This document shows, piece by piece, positions 43,744 through 51,465 of a stretch of 51,465 nt of DNA (positions are counted from its first letter, which is position 1; every line of letters begins with the position of its first letter). This DNA is from Bradyrhizobium sp. (GTDB lineage Bacteria > Pseudomonadota > Alphaproteobacteria > Rhizobiales > Xanthobacteraceae), in the NCBI RefSeq assembly GCF_030693485.1, contig NZ_JAUYAN010000327.1, positions 1 through 51,465 on the forward strand. The letters are read 5' to 3'. The notes beneath the pieces were generated by a model. The model made no database searches. It was not told the origin of the DNA and saw nothing but the letters and a program-made list of their open reading frames with translations. The position numbers were made by a program, and so were the translations under genes.

Positions 43744-45270
43744 TTACCGCCAGCCCATTGGCCCCTGGCGATAATACTGGCCGCCACGCGGGGGCGCATA
43801 TCTGGGCTGGGGCTCCGGATTACGCGGGAACATGAAGCCCAGGAAGTCGCCGTCGCTCGCGACCTGCATATCCAGCGGAGGCGTGCGCGGGCGCGTGATG
43901 AAGCCGCCTTGCGGCTGATGGCTCAGCACCGCGACGAATTCGGTACGGTAGTTGGTCTCGACGCTCAGCGGTTCGTCCGAGATGATGATCGAGGATCGCG
44001 GCAGTGCGGTCGGCGCGATTCGATCGAGCACCGCCTGCGGGATGGCGATGCGGTCGATTGCGCTCTTGGCATCGTCGGTGTTGTCGATCGTGACCGCGCT
44101 CCAGCGCAGGCCCGTTTCGTTGCGCGCCATCGCCGTGAACACATGCGTGCCGATCCGCTTGCCGGGATCGCGGATGGTGACGGGAACCTCGATGGTCGCA
44201 TCAAATACCTTGCCGCCGCCGTCCGGCGCCGGCTTGTGGGTGTTGCGCCGCACGTACAGCTTCTGGGTGGCGCGGCTGATGTAGATCGAGACCGGCTCGA
44301 GGGCGAGCTTCGCCTCGCTGGCCGCCTTGGCGGTGTCGGCCTTCCTCGTCGCGGCCACCTTGGCGGCGTCCTTGGCGGCGGCGGCCGCTTCGAGCTTCGG
44401 TTTCGCGTCGACCCTGGCCGCGTCGAGTTGCGTTGCCATGTCCGCGGATTTGGCGGCGGCTTTTTGCTTGAGGTCCTCGGCCCGCGCCTTGGCCTCATCG
44501 GTCTTCGCGGCGGCGAGCGCCTTGTCGGCGCCGGCGAGCTCGGCGTCGGCGCGGGCCTTGAGCCCCTCCAGCTTGCGCAGCGCCGCCGTCAGGGTCGCCG
44601 TCTCGCGCGGCGCTTTCGCCGCGGCCTTCTTCGCCTCGTCGGCCGCCCTTGCAGCCTCGGCCGCTTCGCTGGCCAGCGCCTCGGCCCTGGCCGGCGCGGC
44701 TGCGATGGCCTCCGCCTTCGGCACCAGCAGCGCCGGATGGGAGAATTCGACCGGCTCGGCGTTGTTAGGCGAGATGATCACGCGCATTCCGAGCCGCGTC
44801 TTGTCGAACAGTTTCTCGGCGAAGCCAAACGGCATCCGCACGCAGCCGTGCGAGGCCGCATATCCGGGCAGCGGCCCGCCGTGCAGCGCGATGCCGTTCC
44901 AGGTAATGCGCTGCATGTTCGGCATCTCGGCATCGTCATACATGTTCGAGCGATGCTCCTTGTTCTTCTCGACGATGGCGAAGACGCCGGCCGGCGTCTC
45001 GCGTCCAGTGGTCCCGGTCGATACCGGCGCGCGAAAAATCCAGCCGTCGGCGTCGTAGAGCGTGACCTGCTGGCTCTTGATCGACACGATCGCCATGATC
45101 GGCTCGCCTGCCTCGCGTGGCGCCGTCGCCTCGGTGGGTAGCGCGGGGCGCGCCTGTCTCGCCGCGGCGTCGGCAGTCAGCGCAGTCAGTGCGACCATCG
45201 CCGCGAGCGTCACCATGGCGGGACGCCGCATCTCCGCGGTGGATCGGGCCGTCGTAAATCGCTTAACCAT
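43744..45270 (-). CDS. L,D-transpeptidase (YkuD) with Ala/Lys coiled coil and degenerate second domain
   Basis: This 508-residue exported protein should cross-link peptidoglycan or attach proteins to it. The signal region is about residues 12-40. The catalytic YkuD domain follows (about 50-170), with HGGPLPGYAASHGCVRMP holding the catalytic His and Cys. Residues about 180-340 are a long Ala/Lys/Glu/Asp-rich coiled coil. The C-terminal part (about 345-480) again has the strands of a YkuD domain (VSIYISRATQKLYVRR, then KRIGTHVF) but lacks the SHGC motif. GGGG lies seven bases before the ATG at 45270. The frame continues upstream to 45606, but that part is Arg/Gly-rich and does not look coding. 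Confidence 0.82.
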   Translation of the reverse strand: MVKRFTTARSTAEMRRPAMVTLAAMVALTALTADAAARQARPALPTEATAPREAGEPIMAIVSIKSQQVTLYDADGWIFRAPVSTGTTGRETPAGVFAIVEKNKEHRSNMYDDAEMPNMQRITWNGIALHGGPLPGYAASHGCVRMPFGFAEKLFDKTRLGMRVIISPNNAEPVEFSHPALLVPKAEAIAAAPARAEALASEAAEAARAADEAKKAAAKAPRETATLTAALRKLEGLKARADAELAGADKALAAAKTDEAKARAEDLKQKAAAKSADMATQLDAARVDAKPKLEAAAAAKDAAKVAATRKADTAKAASEAKLALEPVSIYISRATQKLYVRRNTHKPAPDGGGKVFDATIEVPVTIRDPGKRIGTHVFTAMARNETGLRWSAVTIDNTDDAKSAIDRIAIPQAVLDRIAPTALPRSSIIISDEPLSVETNYRTEFVAVLSHQPQGGFITRPRTPPLDMQVASDGDFLGFMFPRNPEPQPRYAPPRGGQYYRQGPMGWR

Positions 45271-45644
45271 GCCATGCCCCGGTTGAAATGCCTGTCCGCG
45301 CCTGCGTCGGTCGAGTGAGCCTCTCATATAGGACCGCCCACGCAGGAGGAAGCGCGGCTCGCGGCTGAAATGGGGCATATTGCCGATATCCGCGTGGCTG
45401 CGGCAAAATAACCCGTCGTCGGGCAAGATTTCCCTTTCGCCGTCGGGCAAATCACTCTTACGACTCCCGCCATCCTGTCCCCTCAGGAAGGGGCGTTGGC
45501 CATCGTCACCGAACATCGGGATGGCAGCCTTCGCGGTGCTTTCAACCCTTCGACCGCCTCTCCGCTCAGCATCCGCAAAGTAGTGCTGGCGCGTTGTTTG
45601 CAACAAAGCAGGCCTTGGCTGAAGAACGCAACTTCAAAACATTC
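45271..45644. other. Intergenic region between the polysaccharide cluster and the L,D-transpeptidase gene
   Basis: I see no gene here. Frames on both strands are shadows without ribosome binding sites. The region must hold the promoter of the transpeptidase gene and the end of the minus-strand polysaccharide operon, but I find no clear -35/-10 pair or intrinsic terminator. Confidence 0.35.
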
Positions 45645-47009
45645 CTAGCCGGGGGCGGTCCCGCGATTCAGGTAGCGAACGAGGATCAGGCGATTGAGCG
45701 CGTCGACGACGTCGGCAAGAGGCCTGTTCGTATCGAGGATGGCCCCATTGGGGAGCGCTGCCACGATTTTCCTGTAGTCGGCCAATTGCCGGGCGATTTC
45801 CTCAACAGGCAATTCCTTTTTTCGTTTGTAGATCGTTTCGGCTGGAGCATTGAGGAATACAATGAGATCCGGCTTGGGGATGACCGACCAGATCGTCCTC
45901 AGAACCCAAGCAGGTCCATTGTAGCGATAGCGTTTTGCGTCGACCAGGATATCGACGAAGTGCCGATCGTAAAGTACAAGCCCGTTGCGTGCCTTTATCA
46001 AGTGGGTGCGCGGATGCGATAGAAACGAAAAGGCGAGCCAGTATCCCGCCTTGATCAGCGACCCGACCAGCGACCGCGCGGGGAGTGCGTGAGGCTGGCT
46101 GCTGGCGCCTTCGTTGGGGCGGATCAAGCGGTGTAACGGCGGCACGAACCCCCAGCAAACCGACCGGTCAAAGATCGGCAGAAGATCAGATCCGCCAACA
46201 GCATCGGTGACCGAGGACTTGCCTGCGCCGTCAGGACCCAGCACCACGACGGACAGGCCTCTGGGCCTGACGATCCGGCCGAGCCGATCCGCGAGTTTCT
46301 TGACCGCATGCGCCAACTGACCACGACGATCCTTTCGGCGCAGGCGGGCAATCAGGTCGTTGCGTAACTGCGAGGTAGCGGCAACAACATCATCCCAGCG
46401 ATTGTCAGCAAGCGCCCGCAACAGCAGCGCTTTCTCCGCATCGGGCCAGAGACGGGCGACCTCCCGAGCTGCGCCGACGGGATCGGATTGATAGAGCCGG
46501 GAGAGACGCTCCGTGCGCGCAATATCGAGCTTTGCCTTCATGATCGAGGTGGCAAGATAGCCTGCGAGCTGGTGGGCCGGTGAAGGTACATGGAAGGCTC
46601 CGTGCCGTTGGCGCGCCGCGAGGACATGCCGGCCAGAAACGATGCGCATCCCGTTCAGAGCGTAATCGTGATCCAGGTCGAGCTTTAGAAAAAAGGGCCG
46701 GCGCTGTGACGTCTCACCTGCGAGCAGGATCGCGCCGTCGTGGCAGCTGATCACCCGGGCGCCGATGGTGTGGGCGTTGTCCTCGAGCAGCTTGCTCACC
46801 CAGCGATCGCTGGCCGAGCTGTCAATGCAGATGTCTACATCGGAGCCCCCAATCTCGGGAAACTTCTCATAACCGTGCAGGACGACGTAGGGAACGCCGG
46901 ATTCTTCGAGAACATCCAGCGTGGCCGCCAGAGCCGACGCAACCGTTGGAGAATTGCAGTCGACGCGCAGATTGGAGGACGCAATTGCGTCCGAGAGTTG
47001 ATCAAGCAT
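45645..47009 (-). CDS. Nucleotidyltransferase-fold / thymidylate kinase-like fusion protein
   Basis: The 454-residue protein joins two parts. The N-terminal part has a nucleotidyltransferase-like motif, GGSDVDICID (54-63), after a helix and VVLHGYEKFP. The C-terminal part, from about residue 250, is a P-loop kinase of the thymidylate kinase type, with VVLGPDGAGKSS (255-266) and DRHFVDILVDAKRYRYNGP (from 347), then IVFLNAPAETIYKRKKE. The ATG at 47009 overlaps the flippase gene stop by eight bases; the frame extends further up to 47102 but within the flippase gene. The context suggests a role in polysaccharide assembly; a dTMP kinase role is unlikely. Confidence 0.7.
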   Translation of the reverse strand: MLDQLSDAIASSNLRVDCNSPTVASALAATLDVLEESGVPYVVLHGYEKFPEIGGSDVDICIDSSASDRWVSKLLEDNAHTIGARVISCHDGAILLAGETSQRRPFFLKLDLDHDYALNGMRIVSGRHVLAARQRHGAFHVPSPAHQLAGYLATSIMKAKLDIARTERLSRLYQSDPVGAAREVARLWPDAEKALLLRALADNRWDDVVAATSQLRNDLIARLRRKDRRGQLAHAVKKLADRLGRIVRPRGLSVVVLGPDGAGKSSVTDAVGGSDLLPIFDRSVCWGFVPPLHRLIRPNEGASSQPHALPARSLVGSLIKAGYWLAFSFLSHPRTHLIKARNGLVLYDRHFVDILVDAKRYRYNGPAWVLRTIWSVIPKPDLIVFLNAPAETIYKRKKELPVEEIARQLADYRKIVAALPNGAILDTNRPLADVVDALNRLILVRYLNRGTAPG

Positions 47010-48345
47010 GGCGCACCAGGTCCGTTTTGATGTTGGCAGAGTGGGTCGGCCTGAGACCGGCAGCATGATACAACGCGATCCATCTCCCGGCGGCCCCGAC
47101 AAACTCGGCTATCAGGGTGCCATAGGCCGCGCCCAACAAACCGCCTGTGGGAAGCAGCAACAGGATAATCGCAAGGTTGATGAGCGCCGTGAGGCATGTG
47201 ACCAGAGCGAGATTCGCAGCCTTGTTGGCGCTTGCGAGCGCTATTGCAGCTGGCGCCCCCGCTGCAGCCATCAGAGAACCAACGGCAATAACGATCAGAA
47301 GGTGCCGGGTATCGCCAGCCGCGGGATAGAGCGCGGCCATGACCTTTTGGCCGAACAGTGCAATGAGAACGCAAAAGCCGAGCATCAGCCCGACAAGGAC
47401 CGCGCCGTCGCGAAGCGCGCGGCGTATGACGCCGTGGTTGCCGGTTTGCCGGAAAACCCTGGCCGATTTGGGGATCATGATATTGAACAACCCGTACAGC
47501 ATCGGATTGGCAAACGCGACAATGCTCAGGCACGCGGCATAGACGCCCGTTGCGCTGGCGCCGAGCACAAGCAGTGCAAGCCAGTGCGTGGTATAGCTCT
47601 GCGCCTGCATGGCAAGCTGGTAAAGAATGAGCCAGCGACCCATAGTCCAACTGGACGCCGCGACCTGCGCGGTAGGTATTTTACCGCCTGCCCGGCCCAG
47701 GCCCTTGGCTACCAGCCAGCATAAACCTGCTGCAAAATTCGTCGCGGCCAGGACGATGAGTCCGGTAGTTGCGGTCAGCTGGCCGGTCACCGCCAGGCCG
47801 ACGATACCCGCGAGACCGAGACAAACGACAGGAGCATCGATCAGCACCGCTTCGATGCTGCGCTCGTGGGCAAAGCTGACGCGCCGGCCGAATTCGCGCA
47901 GCAGCGCGCCGGGAAGGGCCACAGCGAGCGCCATGACGACTTGCCCGTCCGACAAGCCGCCGACGGCAATAATGGCGATGCCGAACCCGAACACCGCAAC
48001 AAAGGCCAGCCCCGCGAGCACCAGAGAGAGCCTCAGGCTCGCGATCAGATGTCGCCGAACCGAACCGATTGGCGTGTGCAACTGGACCGTATAAGGACGG
48101 GTGATGGCGGCGTCCTGGATCGCCAGGGCGATGGCGATGATCGATAGGGCAACCGCGAACGCGCCGACCTGGGCGAGATCGGCAAAAGCCCCCATAAGCA
48201 GCAAAGTGAGGAAAGCCTGCCCGCTGACCGCGCATTGGTCGGCAAAGGCGAGAGTGGTGTTCGATAGCGTGAGCCGCCGCAAGCGTGCCGCCAGACCAGT
48301 GGTCGGCGCTGTGGTACCGGAAGTTTGGGCGGTATCGATAAGCAT
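47002..48345 (-). CDS. Polysaccharide flippase-like membrane protein (MVF/Wzx type)
   Basis: The 447-residue protein has about 12 membrane segments spread over the whole length (for example AGLAFVAVFGFGIAIIAVGG and LALVTCLTALINLAIILLLL). The arrangement, with ANPMLYGLFNIMIPKSARVF in the middle and a C-terminal LLGAAYGTLIAEFVG, is that of oligosaccharide-lipid flippases. Its ATG shares one base with the stop of the ATP-grasp gene (TGATG), and its stop overlaps the next gene by eight bases, so all three are coupled. The lipid-linked cargo is not known. Confidence 0.75.
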   Translation of the reverse strand: MLIDTAQTSGTTAPTTGLAARLRRLTLSNTTLAFADQCAVSGQAFLTLLLMGAFADLAQVGAFAVALSIIAIALAIQDAAITRPYTVQLHTPIGSVRRHLIASLRLSLVLAGLAFVAVFGFGIAIIAVGGLSDGQVVMALAVALPGALLREFGRRVSFAHERSIEAVLIDAPVVCLGLAGIVGLAVTGQLTATTGLIVLAATNFAAGLCWLVAKGLGRAGGKIPTAQVAASSWTMGRWLILYQLAMQAQSYTTHWLALLVLGASATGVYAACLSIVAFANPMLYGLFNIMIPKSARVFRQTGNHGVIRRALRDGAVLVGLMLGFCVLIALFGQKVMAALYPAAGDTRHLLIVIAVGSLMAAAGAPAAIALASANKAANLALVTCLTALINLAIILLLLPTGGLLGAAYGTLIAEFVGAAGRWIALYHAAGLRPTHSANIKTDLVRHA

Positions 48346-49619
48346 CAGGTGGCCGGCCGGATCAGTCCGGCCAGTCTCACCGTGGCGGATTTGTCACCCG
48401 GTCGACGGTCCGGCTCGGATGAGTCGCGGCGGGCAATGCGCTTGAGCAGATCCCAGATTTCAGCGAAACCCGGAGCCGGATCATCGAGGGTGAAGCTGTC
48501 CGAATGCTCGCGGCCGACGACCCACCAAATCGGTTGGGCCAAGTAATCCGTCCAGGCTAAAAGGCCCGCGCGGAGGTTCTCGAACCGGCCATGTCGGGTG
48601 GCGTTCAGAAGATTCCAGCCGTCCAGCACCGTGTTCCGACTGCGCACGCCGGCTTTGTACGGAACGGGCAGGGAAAGCGGACGATCAAGAAGCAGTTCGC
48701 AGAGCGCGCGCGGGAAATCGACCCCCATGCCGACCGGCAATGGAACAGATCCCCAGAGGCGGGCATTGACTTCGAGAAGTATCCACGACCCGTCGGCCGC
48801 GTTTCTGCGGAATTCGAACATGCACACGCCATGGATCTGCATGGCGGCACAAATCCTTGTTGCTGCCTCAAGCAGCGCAGGATCGCAGTCCTCGCTGACC
48901 CGAAGCGAGCTTGATCCACCCCAGCCTTCCCGAAGTCGCCGGTGTTGAAATGCCTGTATGATCTCGCCTCGGCGGGCCAGCACGGAAACGCCGACGCCGA
49001 CGCCCCCCTTGAAGTATTTTTCGACGAGATAACGCTCCGGCTCGTTGACGGAGGCCAGGATTGTTGTCAGCTCCTGAAGACTTTCGGCGATATACACCCT
49101 GCCCCAGGTGGTAAGATGATCGATGCTGTAGGAGCGCTTGGGCTTGATCACCACGGGCAAGCCGAATCGCGCGATCAGCTCGGACGCCGATTGACTGGAC
49201 GTCAGCTGCTCTCCGGGCGACACAGGAATATCGAGCGTTTCAGCGAGAGCCTTTGTCTTCGCCTTGTCAAAGAGTGTCTCCATGGCTCGCTGACCCGGTA
49301 TAGCGAGAATTGCGGGTCCAAGTTCAGCGCGGTGCCGGTCGAGAGGCAGGATGGCGCGATCGCAGCAGGGAATAACGACCTGCAGGTCGTTTTGCGTCAC
49401 AACAGCCTTAATCTCCGCGAGCCAGGCTTCGGGGTTATCGGAATAGCGCGTCAGGAAGTGCGTCTGCGAAATGTATCGGGATGCGAGGGCGGGTGCGCGC
49501 CAGTTGAAAGGCGCCGCATGAACGGCGTAACCGGCTCGCCCCAGGGAGCGCGCAACCGCCAGGAAAATGCGCATGTCATCGCCGACGACGAGAACCCGGC
49601 CTCTCGATAGATTGCTCAT
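48345..49619 (-). CDS. ATP-grasp family ligase (carboxylate-amine ligase type)
   Basis: The 424-residue ATP-grasp enzyme should join a carboxylate to an amine with ATP through an acyl phosphate. It opens with a Rossmann-like part (VLVVGDDMRIFLAVARSLGRAGY), then the ATP-binding part with the Lys in LPVVIKPKR and metal-binding residues in LLEVNARLWGS. Between them, EKYFKGGVGVGVSVLARRG forms the grasp loop. The start at 49619 is preferred over 49625 because AAGG is eight bases upstream. In polysaccharide loci such proteins often attach amino acids to sugars; that is inference here. Confidence 0.78.
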   Translation of the reverse strand: MSNLSRGRVLVVGDDMRIFLAVARSLGRAGYAVHAAPFNWRAPALASRYISQTHFLTRYSDNPEAWLAEIKAVVTQNDLQVVIPCCDRAILPLDRHRAELGPAILAIPGQRAMETLFDKAKTKALAETLDIPVSPGEQLTSSQSASELIARFGLPVVIKPKRSYSIDHLTTWGRVYIAESLQELTTILASVNEPERYLVEKYFKGGVGVGVSVLARRGEIIQAFQHRRLREGWGGSSSLRVSEDCDPALLEAATRICAAMQIHGVCMFEFRRNAADGSWILLEVNARLWGSVPLPVGMGVDFPRALCELLLDRPLSLPVPYKAGVRSRNTVLDGWNLLNATRHGRFENLRAGLLAWTDYLAQPIWWVVGREHSDSFTLDDPAPGFAEIWDLLKRIARRDSSEPDRRPGDKSATVRLAGLIRPAT

Positions 49620-49780
49620 CTGCATCGCCTTGCATCACCTGGCATGGGTTCGGTCCGCGCCATTTTCTCCGCCACAAAGTCGGACTGATCATAAGCCTTC
49701 AGCCCTCGATCCGCGTTCTTATTCAAGGCCATGCTTAACCGCTCGTTAACCGTTCGATAGGGGCTTTCCAGCACGCCTCG

Positions 49781-50995
49781 CTAAGCGGCCCGAAAATAGT
49801 CGCGCAGCCATTTCGCCCTTGGTTTTAGCGCGGCCTTGGCACGCGCAAACCCCACGGCGATCGCTGTCTCAGTCGCCGAGCCGACATAAAGCGTACCCAT
49901 CGGTACCGACTCATTCCAAAGACCCTGGATGACGTGGCCATCTGCCGTCGTAGCGGCGTCCATGCGCGCAAAGTCCCCCTCGCTGTAAAAGCGTTGAATG
50001 ACCAGATACTCGAGCACCAGCCCCGGTGCGAAGCTTCGCAAAGGCTCGGAATAGGTGCATTTTGGAGTGAACAGGGTCGATCCGCTGGTGATGTTTACGC
50101 TTATTGCGATGGGACGATCGCCGAGAAGCAGCGTATCTATGATCGTGCCGCATCCGTTGCCATCGCTTGTAAAGGCGGCGCGTGCAAAGCCTGCATCATC
50201 CCTGTGCGCGAGAAACGCCGTGCCGGCTTTGCCCTTCCAGCCCGCGTTCTCCAGCGCGAGGAAAGCTTCCAGCGCTGACCGGACAGCATCCGGTTTGGTG
50301 GCGCGTTCAAGGCGAAGCTCACCTTTTTCGCGAAGTCGACGGATGCACCGCTCCAGTTCCTTCCGTCTCGACTTGCCGAGCACCTCAGTGAGGTGCGCCT
50401 CGAAGCCGCCCTGGAGCCTCGTCAGTTGCGGTCGGCTGTAGGTGTTGAACACGGCAAGTGAAAGCCCAAGCTGGCGGGCCACGCGGCAAATCAGATCGTG
50501 AAGGCGGCCGTCCAGTTGCAGGTCGGGAAGCTGCCAGCAACCCGGTAGTCGGCCGGCGCCGATCTCCAGCAGCCACGCGCGAACGACGTCCTCGGCGTGT
50601 TCGCGATGCACCAATGGCGCTCCACTAAACTGGTAAATGTTGTGCGCGCCACAGGCGGTGCCGAAAAACGTTCGGAACGGGAAGAGTCCGACCAGCTTTC
50701 TCTCGTTGAACCAGACTGCGAAGGCGGAGATGCGGTTCCCGGCATCGAGCGTTGACAGTCCGCTCCTCACATAGGCTCGCGCATAGAACGGATTCTCCAT
50801 CAGCGCATTGGCGCTCAGCAGATCCCAAGGCGCAGCCGGGATTCCATCCAACTCGCGTGCCGACAAAAGGCGCGACTTCAAATTGGACAGGTTTCCGATG
50901 GACGCTTCCACGCCGACTGCCTCGCGTCGGGCGTCGGAGTCGGATGCCACCAGCCGCGAGCCGTTTGGAGTTGTACTTAAGTTCGGGTAGGGCAC
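49781..50995 (-). CDS. FemAB/GNAT-like acyltransferase (BioF2-like, CelD/BcsL type)
   Basis: The 404-residue protein has the double-GNAT architecture seen in polysaccharide loci: NPFYARAYVRSGLSTLDAGN near the first third, FAVWFNERKLVGLFPF, and the Acetyltransf_6 core with GKSRRKELERCIRRL, LALENAGWKGKAGTAF and YSEPLRSFAPGLVLEYLVIQ. This core usually transfers an acyl group to a polysaccharide or glycolipid precursor. The frame runs to 51112, but residues before the GTG at 50995 are Cys-rich and not protein-like. An intergenic gap of about 160 bp separates it from the ATP-grasp gene. Confidence 0.72.
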   Translation of the reverse strand: MPYPNLSTTPNGSRLVASDSDARREAVGVEASIGNLSNLKSRLLSARELDGIPAAPWDLLSANALMENPFYARAYVRSGLSTLDAGNRISAFAVWFNERKLVGLFPFRTFFGTACGAHNIYQFSGAPLVHREHAEDVVRAWLLEIGAGRLPGCWQLPDLQLDGRLHDLICRVARQLGLSLAVFNTYSRPQLTRLQGGFEAHLTEVLGKSRRKELERCIRRLREKGELRLERATKPDAVRSALEAFLALENAGWKGKAGTAFLAHRDDAGFARAAFTSDGNGCGTIIDTLLLGDRPIAISVNITSGSTLFTPKCTYSEPLRSFAPGLVLEYLVIQRFYSEGDFARMDAATTADGHVIQGLWNESVPMGTLYVGSATETAIAVGFARAKAALKPRAKWLRDYFRAA

Positions 50996-51267
50996 GGCGT
51001 ACCTACAAAATCTGCATGACGTCAACGAGGGGCCATTTCGCGAGATGACCGGTGCCGACTCCAATAGTACAGGATAACAAATTGTATGCTCACACGACGA
51101 TGAATCGAGCAATTCTATGAACGTTTGGTTACCGCATTGTTTACGGCAGCATGGCGGGTCTGCTCGATCATCGCTCCCCTCAGGTCTGGTCCTTCGGACG
51201 CGCTGTTGGACGGATTTCTCTCAACAAACCAGGCCGATGATTATGGATCCTGTCGAACTCGGGGCAT

Positions 51268-51465
51268 TTAGGCTCCCGACAGCATGATATGGCGCCATTG
51301 CATGACAGCCGGGGGCTCTCGTCCATGGCGAACAACCTCCTCGCCGCGTGGTAATTCGAAACAGACCAGCAAGGCAATGAATGCAATCAGTATTGCGATA
51401 CCCGCCCATAGCAGATTGAAATAGTCGAGTGAGGAGATCTCTCCCGCGGCATGGGGCGAAACGAA
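51268..51465 (-). CDS. C-terminal end of a membrane protein (start outside window)
   Basis: The last 65 residues of a frame open at the window edge end at the TAA at 51268. They contain a hydrophobic helix (LLWAGIAILIAFIALLVCFE) preceded by SSLDYFN and followed by a basic, His-containing tail. This is the shape of the last helix of a transporter, for example of the MFS type, but the family cannot be settled from this piece. Between it and the acyltransferase gene (50996-51267) I see no gene; that stretch probably holds the promoter of the acyltransferase gene. Confidence 0.55.
   Translation of the reverse strand, partial: FVSPHAAGEISSLDYFNLLWAGIAILIAFIALLVCFELPRGEEVVRHGREPPAVMQWRHIMLSGA

Noticed and set aside
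45270..45606. N-terminal extension of the L,D-transpeptidase by 112 codons
   Set aside because: The extension is Arg/Gly-rich, has no ribosome binding site, and would put the signal peptide in the interior; the ATG at 45270 has GGGG at the right distance.

Overview
The window looks like a chromosomal segment of a high-GC alphaproteobacterium of the Bradyrhizobium/Rhodopseudomonas group (Nitrobacteraceae). The reasons are the GC-rich codon use with very long open antisense frames, many ABC uptake operons, FixK- and RpoN-type promoter elements, DUF1236 and CHASE2-cyclase proteins, and several intergenic palindromic repeats typical of this group. This placement is inference from gene content; no rRNA or tRNA gene is present. 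No CRISPR array or insertion sequence was seen.

Layout. 1-3813: end of a small membrane protein gene, an epoxide-hydrolase-like alpha/beta hydrolase, and an ABC-2 exporter pair. 4135-10956: a branched-chain-amino-acid-type ABC importer (livH-livM-livG-livF-ligase-livK order) with an acyl-CoA ligase embedded in it, pointing to import and CoA activation of an organic acid. 11125-13299: a PQQ dehydrogenase fused to cytochrome c. 13509-26668: a surface block with a LapG-type periplasmic cysteine protease, a divergent 2727-residue FecR/beta-propeller/RTX/VCBS adhesin, a TPR-glycosyltransferase-like protein and a CHASE2 adenylate cyclase. 26721-34531: a dipeptide-type ABC operon with an AtzG-like subunit and an AtzE/GatA-like amidase inserted between its ATPase genes, preceded by a sigma-54 promoter and by the remnant of another solute-binding protein gene. 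34601-38725: two small hypotheticals, then a PrtD/PrtE-type type I secretion ATPase and adaptor. 38853-42194: a CinA/PncC amidase and an operon of two paralogous amidohydrolases plus a Rieske ferredoxin. 42429-45270: a PPK2 polyphosphate kinase with a FixK/FNR box and a two-domain L,D-transpeptidase. 45645-51465: a minus-strand polysaccharide-type cluster (nucleotidyltransferase-kinase fusion, flippase, ATP-grasp ligase, FemAB/GNAT-like acyltransferase) and the end of another membrane protein.

How the parts may work together. The adhesin carries RTX repeats and a type I C-terminal signal; a PrtDE exporter lies 12 kb downstream and a LapG-like protease immediately upstream, so the window may hold most of an adhesin secretion/release system, although the outer-membrane TolC partner and a LapD receptor are not visible. 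The amide-uptake operon (RpoN promoter, binding protein, permeases, ATPases, amidase with small partner) reads as a nitrogen-scavenging unit. A perfect TGTGA-N6-TCACA site near the start and a one-mismatch site upstream of the adhesin could connect to the cyclase through a CRP-type regulator; this is inference.
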